Shown: piece after piece, positions 27,390 through 36,686 of the stretch
Layout of the letters: the number at the start of each line of letters is the position of its first letter
Numbering within the stretch: position 1 is the first letter of the stretch
Origin: an uncultured Aquimarina sp.
GTDB taxonomy: Bacteria > Bacteroidota > Bacteroidia > Flavobacteriales > Flavobacteriaceae
Length of the DNA: 64,000 bases
Assembly (NCBI GenBank): GCA_947498765.1
Contig: CANMLG010000068.1
Span: 1-64,000 of the forward strand
Direction: 5' to 3'
The notes under the pieces: generated by a model
Seen by the model: only the letters and a program-made list of their open reading frames with translations
Database searches by the model: none
Told to the model about the DNA's origin: nothing
Made by a program: the position numbers and the translations under genes

Positions 27390-28643
27390 TTAAGACAACA
27401 TATCACCTGTAATTTTTTCATGAATCGCTTGTGCTACCAATTCACCTGAATGCATAGCTGCATTTAGAGAACCATTTAACATCGTATCACCTGCTAAAAA
27501 AATATGTTCAGTCAATTGGGTTTCGGTAGGATGCATTGTCATTTTCACATCTGTTAATCCTGGTAATGCTCTAGGAATATAAAATGATTTTAAAAATCGT
27601 AAAGGTTTAATATTAAAAATTACATTTAATTCTTCTTCAACCCTATAAATCAAATCCTTATCATTCAATTGATGTTGTTTTATTATTGAAACAGATACTA
27701 ATTTATGTTGAGCCGTTGGAGTCATACTTTTAGGAAAACAAATAGAGTTAATCAAATAATTTTTATCAGAAGCTACTAAACCAATCATATGCTTTTCAAA
27801 TAGTATTTGATCTACCTCAAAGTATAAAGTTTGTGTCCCCTTCCACTTCATGTGAGTACCTGCCATTTGTGGAATTAGTTTTGACGCCTCAGTAGCAACA
27901 ATAACAAAATCTGATTGATGCTCATTTCCATCATCAAAATACACCGTATTCCCTACTACTTTTTCAACTTTGGTTGAAAAGTTAATTTTAGTTGTTTTTA
28001 ATTTTAAAGCTAATTGATTTGGAATTTCTTGCATTCCATTTCTAGGTATTACAGCTTCACCTTCACTAAACATTTTAAAAATAAATTCAAACATTCTAGA
28101 AGAAGTTTTTAATTCATTTTCTAAAAAAATACCTCCAAAAAAGGGTTTGAAAAAATCGGCAATAAATTGTTCCGAAAATCCAAAATTGCTTAAATAATCT
28201 ATTGTTTGATATTCTTTATCTTCAAAAATTTGCTCAACAGTCTTATTTTTTAATTTTCGCGAAAGCTTAAACACCTTTAATTTGTCTGATAAAGTTCCTA
28301 TTTTGGAAAAAGCCGTCAGAAAAAATAAGGATTTATCCCTTAAAGGATCTCCTACACAAAATTGATTTTGATTTTTAAAAATATAAGCTCCTGAATTAAA
28401 AGTATCTAAATTTAAAGCTTTTAAATCCAAATACTTTTTTGTCAAAGGATAAGCGCTCAATAATACCTGAAATCCATGATCTAAAATATAACCCTCAAAC
28501 TCTTCACTTTGCACCTTACCTCCTATACTCTTTTTGGTTTCAAATATAATCGGTTCATAGCCTAATGATTCTAATTTTAACGCTGCAACTAGTCCGCTTA
28601 CTCCCGCTCCAATTATAGTTATATTTTGTTTCATTTTAAACAA
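27390..28643 (-). CDS. FAD-dependent amine-oxidase/phytoene-desaturase-like oxidoreductase
   Basis: A 417-residue flavoprotein. The dinucleotide-binding fold begins at once: ITIIGAGVSGLVAALKLESL, with the acidic end of strand two in IIFETKKSIGGKV. A C-terminal FAD-contact motif, IFLAGDTMLNGSLNAAMHSG, is near the end. The middle region has the substrate domain of protoporphyrinogen-oxidase or carotenoid-desaturase relatives, but no specific substrate motif. Met at residue 4 (MKQN) is an equally good start. It precedes the DinB-like gene by about 105 bases on the same strand, without an obvious functional link. No carotenoid or haem genes lie beside it. Confidence 0.8.
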   Translation of the reverse strand: MFKMKQNITIIGAGVSGLVAALKLESLGYEPIIFETKKSIGGKVQSEEFEGYILDHGFQVLLSAYPLTKKYLDLKALNLDTFNSGAYIFKNQNQFCVGDPLRDKSLFFLTAFSKIGTLSDKLKVFKLSRKLKNKTVEQIFEDKEYQTIDYLSNFGFSEQFIADFFKPFFGGIFLENELKTSSRMFEFIFKMFSEGEAVIPRNGMQEIPNQLALKLKTTKINFSTKVEKVVGNTVYFDDGNEHQSDFVIVATEASKLIPQMAGTHMKWKGTQTLYFEVDQILFEKHMIGLVASDKNYLINSICFPKSMTPTAQHKLVSVSIIKQHQLNDKDLIYRVEEELNVIFNIKPLRFLKSFYIPRALPGLTDVKMTMHPTETQLTEHIFLAGDTMLNGSLNAAMHSGELVAQAIHEKITGDMLS

Positions 28644-29001
28644 GATTTATGAAACAAAAATAATCATTATAAAATCTAATTCATCAATAAAACAATTCAT
28701 CTTAAACATAAATTTTCAATTCAGCTAAGGCATTATAATTCGTATTTAAAAAAAAGTTCTAATTACAAATATTACTAATTTGATCATATTTCATATTCTA
28801 AAAAATTAAGGCACTAATATTATTTATTTTAACCTCAAAAAAAGATTTAAAAATTATAAAGTAAATAGACAAATTTCAATGTTTACTATGAATTTTCTTA
28901 AAAAAAGTATAACATATCATTCATTAAATACATCAATTATCTAATTACCAGTAAATTAATATTGTAAATTCGTATATTTATACAATTAACTTAATCAATA
29001 A
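28644..29001. other. Gene-free spacer between divergent genes
   Basis: About 360 bases, very AT-rich. It must hold promoters for the flavoprotein and for the T9SS cargo gene, but I found no perfect -7 element; TATATTTA at 28973-28980 is one base off and has no spaced TTG. No structure or ORF is supported. Confidence 0.45.
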
Positions 29002-29691
29002 ATGATGATGAAAAAATTACTAAAAAAAATGACATTGGTTGCTTGTTCTATTATAACAAGCACTCTTTTTGCACAAGAAAGTACAACTTGGGTAAACAGA
29101 CCGGCTGATAATGCTACATTTGAAGCAGGTGATGTTATATCTGACCTTTCGGTTAACTATGTTGTGGATTCTGGTAGAGAAATAGGACCTTTTAATGCAG
29201 CTTTTAGAATTAGAATAGTTCCTACAAATGAACAAGTTGGTGTATTTATCCATACAACAAATGGAGCTACTGGTAGTGGAACAGGTAATGGAAACCTTAC
29301 TATCGATAGTGCTCTTCTACCATCAGATATGCTTCTTGATGGACAATCATATGTATTAATAGCAACTATGAGTACAAGAATGATAGGTGCTACAGACAAT
29401 TCAACTAATGCATTCCCTGATTCTGTTACTATACCTATTACTATAACTAGTAGTACATTAAGCACTTCTGATTTTTCTGGAAATATTAATGACGCGTTTT
29501 ATCCTAACCCGGCTAATGAAATAATCACTATTGATTCAAGTATTGAAACAACAACATATAGCGTAGCAGATTTAAGTGGTACTGTAATAAAAACAGTTAA
29601 AGCAGAAGGAACCTTGGATGTTTCTGATCTACCTAGTGGTATTTATTTTTTAATTACAGATTCTGGAGTAGCTAAATTTGAAAAAAACTAG
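29002..29691 (+). CDS. Small secreted protein with T9SS sorting domain
   Basis: A 229-residue exported protein: signal peptide (about 1-24, ending LFAQ), a Ser/Thr/Asn-rich middle domain (about 28-150) that looks like an Ig-like beta-sandwich, and a type A sorting domain (about 165-229) with AFYPNPANEIITI and the LPSGIYFLI segment near the end. No catalytic motif is visible. The cargo domain is not one I can name. It is monocistronic, with its own strong terminator. A role at the cell surface or in the medium follows from the sorting domain; more cannot be said. Confidence 0.8.
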   Translation: MMMKKLLKKMTLVACSIITSTLFAQESTTWVNRPADNATFEAGDVISDLSVNYVVDSGREIGPFNAAFRIRIVPTNEQVGVFIHTTNGATGSGTGNGNLTIDSALLPSDMLLDGQSYVLIATMSTRMIGATDNSTNAFPDSVTIPITITSSTLSTSDFSGNINDAFYPNPANEIITIDSSIETTTYSVADLSGTVIKTVKAEGTLDVSDLPSGIYFLITDSGVAKFEKN

Positions 29692-29717
29692 AAACAGAAT
29701 ACTATTACTTAAACTAA

Positions 29718-29746
29718 AAAGTGCCTATTAAATAGGCGCTTTTTTT
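29718..29746 (+). terminator. Terminator of the T9SS cargo gene
   Basis: AAAGTGCCTA and TAGGCGCTTT form a ten-pair stem (one G-U) around a five-base loop, ending in seven T. Confidence 0.9.
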
Positions 29747-29790
29747 ACTTTAAAACTTATTTAGTGTTCGAGCTAAATTACTAAATAATG

Positions 29791-29798
29791 TATATTTG
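29791..29798 (+). promoter_or_regulatory. dapD -7 element
   Basis: Perfect TATATTTG, 16 bases before the dapD start codon. The expected -33 position, 21 bases upstream, holds TTC rather than TTG. Confidence 0.6.
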
Positions 29799-29814
29799 CT
29801 AAAAATTTTACTCG

Positions 29815-30630
29815 ATGCAAGAATTACAACAAATTATAGAAAAAGCATGGGATAACCGTGAACTTTTAAAAGAAACTGCTACTCAAGATGCTATTAAAAA
29901 AGTAATTGATTTATTAGATTCTGGTAAACTACGTGTTGCCGAACCTACTAATGATGGGTGGCAAGTAAACGAATGGGTAAAAAAAGGTGTAGTACTTTAT
30001 TTCCCTATCCAAAAAATGGATACACTAGAGGCTGGTATATTTGAGTACCACGACAAAATGCCTTTAAAAACTGATTATAAAGAAAAAGGAGTACGTGTTG
30101 TACCTGGAGCTTCTGCCAGACAAGGTGCTTATTTATCTGCTGGAACTATTTTAATGCCTAGTTATGTAAATATTGGAGCCTATGTTGATGAAGGAACTAT
30201 GGTTGATACCTGGGCAACTGTTGGTAGTTGTGCGCAAATAGGTAAAAATGTTCACCTAAGTGGTGGTGTTGGTATCGGTGGAGTTTTAGAACCATTACAA
30301 GCTGCTCCAGTTATTATTGAAGATGGTGTTTTTGTTGGCTCTCGTTGTATTGTTGTTGAAGGTGTACGCGTTGAAAAAGAAGCTGTTTTAGGAGCTAATG
30401 TAGTGCTTACCATGAGTACAAAAATAATAGATGTAACTGGTGATGAACCTGTAGAAACTAAAGGTGTAGTACCTGCACGATCGGTTGTAATTCCAGGTAG
30501 TTACACTAAAAAATTTGCTGCTGGTGAGTACAATGTACCATGCGCACTAATCATTGGAAAACGTAAAGAAAGTACAAATAAAAAGACATCATTAAATGAT
30601 GCTTTACGTGAATATGATGTCGCCGTCTAA
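29815..30630 (+). CDS. dapD: Tetrahydrodipicolinate N-succinyltransferase
   Basis: A 271-residue enzyme of lysine and diaminopimelate synthesis that transfers succinyl from succinyl-CoA to tetrahydrodipicolinate. The N-terminal helical part (about 1-95) includes GWQVNEWVKKGVVLYF, and the middle is a left-handed parallel beta helix of hexapeptide repeats (about 100-235), including VNIGAYVDEGTMVDTWATVG and GGVGIGGVLEPLQAAP, both typical of DapD. Length equals the E. coli protein (274). It stands alone with its own promoter and terminator; other dap genes are not in the window. Confidence 0.95.
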   Translation: MQELQQIIEKAWDNRELLKETATQDAIKKVIDLLDSGKLRVAEPTNDGWQVNEWVKKGVVLYFPIQKMDTLEAGIFEYHDKMPLKTDYKEKGVRVVPGASARQGAYLSAGTILMPSYVNIGAYVDEGTMVDTWATVGSCAQIGKNVHLSGGVGIGGVLEPLQAAPVIIEDGVFVGSRCIVVEGVRVEKEAVLGANVVLTMSTKIIDVTGDEPVETKGVVPARSVVIPGSYTKKFAAGEYNVPCALIIGKRKESTNKKTSLNDALREYDVAV

Positions 30631-30651
30631 TTCAATCCTTATAAGTTAACA

Positions 30652-30694
30652 AAAAAGCCAGAAGTTGTATGCTATAACTTCTGGCTTTTTCTTT
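30652..30694 (+). terminator. Terminator of dapD
   Basis: AAAAAGCCAGAAGTT (30652-30666) pairs perfectly with AACTTCTGGCTTTTT (30676-30690), a 15-bp stem with a nine-base loop and T-run. Confidence 0.93.
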
Positions 30695-30732
30695 TAAATT
30701 ACATTCTACACTTTAATCTTTATCTTGTTTCA

Positions 30733-30740
30733 TATTTTTG
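30733..30740 (+). promoter_or_regulatory. -7 element directly before the GT9 gene
   Basis: TATTTTTG matches TAnnTTTG exactly and ends four bases before the ATG, so the predicted transcript would start at or beside the start codon. No spaced TTG is seen. Confidence 0.45.
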
Positions 30741-30744
30741 CATT

Positions 30745-31776
30745 ATGAAAATACTGGTGATACAACAAAAAATGATAGGAGATGTACTTACTAGCACTGT
30801 TATTTGCGAAACCTTAAAAGCAAACTATCCCAATTGTGTTATACATTATTTAATTAATAACAACACAAAACCTGTTGCTGTCGGCAATCCTTTTATTGAT
30901 AAAATAGTAGCGTTAACTTCTGAACATAGAAAAAATAAATGGACTCTTTTTAAATTTATAACCTCTATTAAAAATGAAAAATATACATGGGTTATTGATT
31001 CTTATGGCAAAATAGAAAGTAATTTAATTAGCTTATTTTCGGGAGCAGCTGTAAAAAGTTCATTTTACAAACCCTATAGTAAATTTATTTATACCCATAC
31101 CATGGAGCGCTATCAAGTTTCAAAAAATGGATGTAATACAAGTATCGAACATCGACTTAATTTACTCGAAAAATTAGTGGATACTATTGACTACAGTATA
31201 ACCCCAAAAATTTATTTAAGTACTACCGAATTAGAGGCTGCAGCAAAAAAACTTAAAAAAATCAAAACCAACAAATTACTTATGGTAAGTATATTGGGGA
31301 GTTCAACCTCAAAAACTTACCCCCATAATTATATGGCAAAAATTTTAGATACTGTAGTAAAAAACACAAAAGCGATACTACTTGTCAATTATATTCCTTC
31401 GCAACTAGAAGAGGTTACTGCTATTTATAACAAATGCGAACCTATTACAAAGCAAAATATTTTACTGGATATATATGGTAAAGATTTACGCGAATTTTTA
31501 GCCATTACGGCACATTGTAATGCTTTAATAGGCAATGAAGGAGGTGCCACTAATATGGCTAAAGCATTAAATATACCAACCTTTTCCATTTTTTCACCTC
31601 AAATAAGTAAATCCTCATGGAACCATGGCGAAGATGATTCAAAAAATATGTCTGTACATATATTAGATTTTATAGAAACTCCCGAAATTATTGATTCTAA
31701 AAAATTATATGCTAAATTCACTCCAGATTTAATAATTCCAAAATTGAATACATTTTTATCAAAAAACTTATCTTAA
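30745..31776 (+). CDS. Glycosyltransferase family 9 (heptosyltransferase-like)
   Basis: A 343-residue GT-B enzyme that should add a sugar, typically a heptose, to lipopolysaccharide core. The N-terminus MKILVIQQKMIGDVLTSTV has the family pattern (KILVIxxxxIGDxLxxxP-like), and the C-terminal donor half holds a glycine-rich patch, ALIGNEGGATNMAKAL, followed by PTFSIFSP, the usual GT9 arrangement. It overlaps the next glycosyltransferase by one base, and a Kdo-kinase-like gene converges on that one, so this is a small lipopolysaccharide-core locus. The exact sugar is not predictable. Confidence 0.85.
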   Translation: MKILVIQQKMIGDVLTSTVICETLKANYPNCVIHYLINNNTKPVAVGNPFIDKIVALTSEHRKNKWTLFKFITSIKNEKYTWVIDSYGKIESNLISLFSGAAVKSSFYKPYSKFIYTHTMERYQVSKNGCNTSIEHRLNLLEKLVDTIDYSITPKIYLSTTELEAAAKKLKKIKTNKLLMVSILGSSTSKTYPHNYMAKILDTVVKNTKAILLVNYIPSQLEEVTAIYNKCEPITKQNILLDIYGKDLREFLAITAHCNALIGNEGGATNMAKALNIPTFSIFSPQISKSSWNHGEDDSKNMSVHILDFIETPEIIDSKKLYAKFTPDLIIPKLNTFLSKNLS

Positions 31777-32900
31777 TGAAAATTGGTTACGATGCTAAAA
31801 GACTTTTTCATAATACTACCGGATTGGGTAATTTTAGTCGCGATTTAATTCAAATTTTAAATCGATATTATCCTGAAAACGAATACCACCTTTTTAACCC
31901 AAAACCAAAAAAAATAGATCGCTTAGCAATTGATAACAAAACTATTTTTGAGCATTTACCTATACAATTTGTTGATAAAAAACTAAGTTCTCTTTGGAGA
32001 AGCAAAAAATGTATTAAAGATCTAAAGCGAGAAGGAATTGATATTTTCCATGGCCTTTCGGCAGAAATTCCTGTTGGGATTGAAAAAACTACTATTAAAT
32101 CTATTGTAAGTATACATGACTTGATTTTTTTGAGATACCCTCAATTTTATAAAAAAATTGATGTAGCTATTTATACTAAAAAAACTAAAAATGCTTTAAA
32201 AAATGCTGATTTAATTGTGGCTATTAGCGAACAAACGAAGCAAGATATCATTCATTTTTTTAACACCGACCCTAAAAAAATAAAAGTAATCTACCAGGGA
32301 TGTCATAAAACTTTTAAGGAGCGGGCAACTTTAGAAACAGTTAACCAAATCAAAAAAAAATACCAACTCCCTGAAAAATTTATTTTAAATGTTGGTACAA
32401 TAGAATCTCGTAAAAACCTGATTAGTATTATTGAGGCTATTAAGGAAACTGATATTAGTTTAGTTGTCATTGGTCGAAAAACGCCTTATTATGAAAAAGT
32501 TGCCTCATTAATTGATCAGGAAGGTTTAAAAAATCAAGTCTATTTTTTACAAGGTCTATCCATAGAAGAATTAGCCTGTGTTTATCAATTAGCAACAATT
32601 TTTGTGTACCCTTCATTATTTGAAGGTTTTGGAATTCCCATTATTGAAGCCTTATATAGCCAAACTCCTGTTATTACTAGTAAAGATGGCTGTTTTAGTG
32701 AAGCTGCCGGACCACATAGTATTTTTATAGATCCAAAAAATTATATAGCACTAAAAAACAATATCACAAAACTATGGAATACTCCCAAGCTTTGTAATCA
32801 AATGGCTTCAGATGGTTTAAATTTTGTTCAAAAATTTAATGATGATGTTATAGCCAAACAATGGCAAAAAACCTATATAAATCTATTAAACGAAAAATGA
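31776..32900 (+). CDS. Glycosyltransferase family 4
   Basis: A 374-residue GT-B retaining glycosyltransferase. It starts MKIGYDAKRLFHNTTGLGNF, a glycine-containing acceptor loop, and has the nucleotide-sugar EX7E motif in PSLFEGFGIPIIEAL (E at about 285 and 293). Its ATG overlaps the stop codon of the GT9 gene by one base (TAATG), which shows translational coupling. Together they probably decorate lipopolysaccharide core. It ends flush against the stop codon of the convergent kinase-like gene with no terminator between, so antisense read-through is likely at this junction. Confidence 0.87.
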   Translation: MKIGYDAKRLFHNTTGLGNFSRDLIQILNRYYPENEYHLFNPKPKKIDRLAIDNKTIFEHLPIQFVDKKLSSLWRSKKCIKDLKREGIDIFHGLSAEIPVGIEKTTIKSIVSIHDLIFLRYPQFYKKIDVAIYTKKTKNALKNADLIVAISEQTKQDIIHFFNTDPKKIKVIYQGCHKTFKERATLETVNQIKKKYQLPEKFILNVGTIESRKNLISIIEAIKETDISLVVIGRKTPYYEKVASLIDQEGLKNQVYFLQGLSIEELACVYQLATIFVYPSLFEGFGIPIIEALYSQTPVITSKDGCFSEAAGPHSIFIDPKNYIALKNNITKLWNTPKLCNQMASDGLNFVQKFNDDVIAKQWQKTYINLLNEK

Positions 32901-33677
32901 TTAGTCTTTATAATTCTTCCAAAAAATAAATTTCCTTTTTAATCTTCTTTTTCTAAAAAATTTTTCTTGAAACTTTGAAGTCTGTTTCCACATTTCGGTA
33001 AAAACCAATTGATATTCCATTCCTGTTATTTGTGCATATTCGTCACTCATAACAGCTATCATATCTTTTTTTGGAGTAAGTCGAGAAAAATTCTTCATTC
33101 GTTCTTGAAATGATAAACTTTTAAAGTCCATTCTATTCAAGTCAACCAAATAAAAATTATAAATACCCTCTTTTTTTAAAATCAATGTATTACCAGGAGA
33201 ATGATCTTTAAATAAAATATCAGCTTCATGTAACTGATGCGTAAACCTTACGAATTGACGTAAAATTTGTTCATGATCAATAAAATCGGGTTCCTCAACT
33301 AGCTCTCTAAACGTTAAATCTGCATTAATATGTTCACTCACATAAAAACTATTTGTGAGTCCAATTATATCCGAATTTTCAAAACAAGCTATAGGCTGTG
33401 GTGTCCCTATCCCCTTTTCTATTAATTTATTTGCATAATTATAGGAACGAATAGCCTTTGATTTTCTAAAGTGACCATAAATAATTTTATTCAATAAACT
33501 TGGTGGTTTAAAAGACTTAATATTAAGTAATAAATCTCCTAAAGGAACCACCTTTATGGTATTTCTATTTTGATTCCCAAAAACATTTCCTATACTATCA
33601 AAATCTACTATTGTTTTTTCTAATAATACGCGCAAATTTTCAAAGGAAGAATGTATAGATTTTTTTTTCATACTCAA
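32901..33677 (-). CDS. Kdo/lipopolysaccharide kinase-like protein
   Basis: A 258-residue protein-kinase-fold enzyme related to the Kdo kinase/WaaP/InaA group, which phosphorylates lipopolysaccharide core sugars. Visible kinase elements are a likely ATP lysine K53 (LNIKSF), a catalytic loop KDHSPGNTL with D158 and N163, and the metal-binding Asp D179 in LVDLNRM, which replaces DFG. There is no signal peptide. A strongly basic C-terminus (FFRKRRLKRKFIFWK) suggests contact with membrane phospholipid. It faces the GT9-GT4 pair, which supports a role in core synthesis. Met at residue 3 is an alternative start. Confidence 0.78.
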   Translation of the reverse strand: MSMKKKSIHSSFENLRVLLEKTIVDFDSIGNVFGNQNRNTIKVVPLGDLLLNIKSFKPPSLLNKIIYGHFRKSKAIRSYNYANKLIEKGIGTPQPIACFENSDIIGLTNSFYVSEHINADLTFRELVEEPDFIDHEQILRQFVRFTHQLHEADILFKDHSPGNTLILKKEGIYNFYLVDLNRMDFKSLSFQERMKNFSRLTPKKDMIAVMSDEYAQITGMEYQLVFTEMWKQTSKFQEKFFRKRRLKRKFIFWKNYKD

Positions 33678-33925
33678 TATTACAACACCTTAGCTATTTG
33701 ATAATTTATTTTATTTATATAATAACTATACCTTAACAACACTAAATGTACTATGGATTAAGGAATACGAAGATACTAGTTTTTCATTGTCTCCTCTCTT
33801 AAATCATAATCATATCTCACTACAAAATTAATAAACAAAAAAATTACATCTATTAAATTGTGAGTAAATACTTTTTAAAACTACTTGTTTTTAGTATTTT
33901 TCCGACAAACCCTAATCGTTGTTTA

Positions 33926-35056
33926 ATGGATTATTCAAATTTAGAAGAAGAAAATAAACGTTTAAAAGCCGAACTTAATAAACACGATAGTAAAAAAAAA
34001 GAAAAATGGGCCAAACGTGCTAGACTAACAAAAAAAATTTCTGCTAGTTTTTTAGGAACCAATTTAAAAAAAGCAATAACTAATTTTTTTACTGAACTTG
34101 AAGAAAAAAGAAGCGTTTCAAAAAATACCGTTTCCGATTTACTTACCGCATTATTTATGCGTATTACTAGAATCGGTGTTTTTCTAATTCTAACCTCTTT
34201 TTTACCTACACTATTCTTACTGATACAGGTATATTATTTACGTAATCAAAACGAATTAATTACAGGACAAAATGAACGTTTGGGGCAACAAACGAATCTG
34301 CAAGAAGCTGATAGACGAAGCTCCATGCTTTTTGTGTTAGATCAAATGATAAAAGATGTTACCACTGATGGCTATCGTAATAATGGTAAAATCTCAAAAG
34401 CAAATAGCACCAGAATTATAGCTATGAGTAAAATTTTAAAGCCCTATAGATATTTAGATAAGGATACACTAATAAGTAAACCCGTTAGCCCCGAAAGAGG
34501 TTATTTGTTAATGTCAATGTTAGAAAGTAATATTGATTTAGATAAAATGATCGATCAAAATACCAAACAAACTCTGTCGTCATTACTCAATTTTGAATAT
34601 GCCGAACTTACAAATGCTAGTATTACTGATATCAATTTAAAAAATCTACATCTCAATTTTGCAAAAATGAATGGTTCCAACTTTATGAAATCTTATATTC
34701 ATAAAAGTGAACTTAATAATGCTAGCCTTAGAAACACTAATTTTTCAAGAACAGATATTATTGAATCAAGCTTTGTGGGATCCGACTTAAACAAAGCCAA
34801 TTTTAAAGGAGCCTCTTTAAAAATTGTTGATTTTGAAAATGCTAATTTATCTAATGTTAATTTTGAAGGAGCTGATCTGATACAAGTAAATTTTAAAAAT
34901 GCCACTATACTTAATGCAAAATTTGATAATGCAAATGTAACTCCAGACTGGATGGATGTTCAGAAAGAAAAATTAGATAATGATAATTTTGACTATTTAG
35001 AGGATCATTATAAAATAAAAGTTCACAATAAAAAAGGAATTTTGATAGCAAAATAA
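33926..35056 (+). CDS. Membrane-anchored pentapeptide-repeat protein
   Basis: I choose the ATG at 33926 (376 residues), which opens onto a coiled-coil-like stretch (NLEEENKRLKAELNK); a GTG 22 codons upstream keeps the frame open but adds residues without coding character. A basic region (about 23-38) and an amphipathic part lead to one transmembrane segment (about 80-105), a short coiled-coil linker (106-130), a helical domain, then pentapeptide repeats (about 225-345) with the A(D/N)LxX rhythm, as in KANFKGASLK and ANLSNVNFEGADL. Such repeats form a right-handed quadrilateral helix, usually a scaffold. The function is unknown, and DNA-gyrase mimicry is unlikely because of the membrane anchor. 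Confidence 0.75.
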   Translation: MDYSNLEEENKRLKAELNKHDSKKKEKWAKRARLTKKISASFLGTNLKKAITNFFTELEEKRSVSKNTVSDLLTALFMRITRIGVFLILTSFLPTLFLLIQVYYLRNQNELITGQNERLGQQTNLQEADRRSSMLFVLDQMIKDVTTDGYRNNGKISKANSTRIIAMSKILKPYRYLDKDTLISKPVSPERGYLLMSMLESNIDLDKMIDQNTKQTLSSLLNFEYAELTNASITDINLKNLHLNFAKMNGSNFMKSYIHKSELNNASLRNTNFSRTDIIESSFVGSDLNKANFKGASLKIVDFENANLSNVNFEGADLIQVNFKNATILNAKFDNANVTPDWMDVQKEKLDNDNFDYLEDHYKIKVHNKKGILIAK

Positions 35057-35166
35057 ACAATCTTAAAGCAAATCCGAGAGTTAATATCTCCTTATTAACA
35101 GGTACCAATAAAAACTTGGATTTAACTTTAGCAAATTATTTTAATAGTTATATTTTTTAACTAAAA

Positions 35167-35188
35167 AGACTGCCTTTTCAGACAGTCT
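35167..35188. terminator. Bidirectional terminator between convergent genes
   Basis: AGACTG (35167-35172) pairs with CAGTCT (35183-35188). It is preceded by five A and followed by T-rich sequence, so it can act on the pentapeptide gene and on the nitrate operon from the other side. Confidence 0.7.
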
Positions 35189-35232
35189 CTTATTTTTTAT
35201 TTTTGGCATGTAATAAATTAATAAAAGTAAAA

Positions 35233-36684
35233 TTACTTTTCAATAAATTCCATTTCGGTAGGTTCAAATTCGCTCACTGAAGCATCACAAACAGAGCAAC
35301 AATAATTATCAGGTAAATCTTCAAAAAATGTTCCCGGAGCTACACCCACTTCTTCATCCCCTACTGAAGGATCATAAATAGTAAAACAATTACTACATTG
35401 ATAGACTTCTAAAACAATTTTTTCATCTTCTAAATTTAATGCTCCTGGTTTAATAACCTCTTGCTTTTCCCCATCTAAATTCTGAAAGTAAATTTTAGTC
35501 AATTCCATTAATAAATTGGGCAAATCCATCTTATCAATATCTTGAGCATATACTACATAGCTCCTAGAATTAGGGTTAAAGTTTTTAGCATAAACTACGT
35601 TAAATGTAGGGCGTACAATAAATTCTGAATTACTTATTTCAGGCAATGGATTAACTTCAATAACAATCGAAGTAAAATACCTATTTCTATCTTGATTTGA
35701 AGTTATGGCAAAAGTTAGTCCATAGGTACTAATATCATTTTGATCAAAATTTAATACTAAATTCTTTTTTAAATCAAGTGCTGATTGATCATCAACTGGC
35801 AAGTGCCAGTTTAATTCCAGAGCAGAATGCCTAACATTTATACCATACTGACCTAATAATTTTTCGAGTGTTAGCTTATAATCAGCTTGAATACCCTTAA
35901 CTATAAATGATTTCCATGGCGTTAAACATATTTTACCAATACGGTATTCAACACAAAAAGCACATAATGCCTTTAAAAAAGACATACTATACCTATTATC
36001 TCTCCAATACAAACCCAACCAATATTGATTGGTATGCATTTTATTCATTCCTTCGTAATAAGGAAATGGTGAAAAATCAACTTTTAATCGTTTTTTTATT
36101 ATTTTACTATTCAGTGAAGTCGTTTTATTCAATGTTTCGAACAACTCTTGAACCGAATTTACATTTTGATAAGTATCTTCGATCAGCTCAGTAATGTGTG
36201 CAATATCCCAAGTATACACCAAGACTGGATAATATTCTTGATCCAAATTAGGTAATTTGGTATACAGAAACCAGTAATCTTCATGTTCTGAAGCTATAAA
36301 ATTAAGCTCACCTGAAAATAATGGTACCATTTGTTGCTTAGGGTCAACAATATTTATTTTTAAATTTGGTGCCCTTCTAAATTCTTCTAAAATGTACAAA
36401 TAAGTAGTTCCTCTAAGCCAAACTGTAGATGGAAAAATATCAATACACACATAAGAACTCATTATATTTTGTTCTTGCGGTTTTGAAAATAGTGACAAAT
36501 CAAAATTTTCGTGATTTGCAGTTATATCTTTTTGTTTATTAGTGTCAGGAAACAAAATATCTTGCCTAGATCCAAAATGCAATGCATCTAAACCAATTGA
36601 TTCTGCCATAGAAATTACCTTTTGTAACTCTCCTGGCGAAATAATCCCTCCTTTAACCTGTATTCTTTGTAAGTACTTATTCAT
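35233..36684 (-). CDS. Siroheme-less nitrite-reductase-like protein with C-terminal rubredoxin
   Basis: A 483-residue cytoplasmic protein. Residues about 8-48 (KGGIISPGELQKVISMAESI) and about 230-290 (IGKICLTPWKSFIVKGI) look like the two ferredoxin-like half-domains of nitrite/sulfite reductases. The four cysteines that bind siroheme-[4Fe-4S] in those enzymes are absent; only C241, C244 and C253 occur there, in another spacing. A complete rubredoxin domain fills the C-terminus (about 426-475): C430-x2-C433 and C463-x2-C466 with the FEDLPDNY segment between. I infer an electron carrier for the nitrate reductase encoded two bases upstream rather than a reductase itself. Confidence 0.78.
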   Translation of the reverse strand: MNKYLQRIQVKGGIISPGELQKVISMAESIGLDALHFGSRQDILFPDTNKQKDITANHENFDLSLFSKPQEQNIMSSYVCIDIFPSTVWLRGTTYLYILEEFRRAPNLKINIVDPKQQMVPLFSGELNFIASEHEDYWFLYTKLPNLDQEYYPVLVYTWDIAHITELIEDTYQNVNSVQELFETLNKTTSLNSKIIKKRLKVDFSPFPYYEGMNKMHTNQYWLGLYWRDNRYSMSFLKALCAFCVEYRIGKICLTPWKSFIVKGIQADYKLTLEKLLGQYGINVRHSALELNWHLPVDDQSALDLKKNLVLNFDQNDISTYGLTFAITSNQDRNRYFTSIVIEVNPLPEISNSEFIVRPTFNVVYAKNFNPNSRSYVVYAQDIDKMDLPNLLMELTKIYFQNLDGEKQEVIKPGALNLEDEKIVLEVYQCSNCFTIYDPSVGDEEVGVAPGTFFEDLPDNYCCSVCDASVSEFEPTEMEFIEK

Positions 36685-36686
36685 AA

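Noticed and set aside
33860..33925. GTG start for the pentapeptide protein
   Set aside because: The added residues have no coding character; ATG at 33926 starts a natural coiled coil.
35233..36684. Nitrite reductase
   Set aside because: The four siroheme/[4Fe-4S] cysteines are missing although the half-domains are present.
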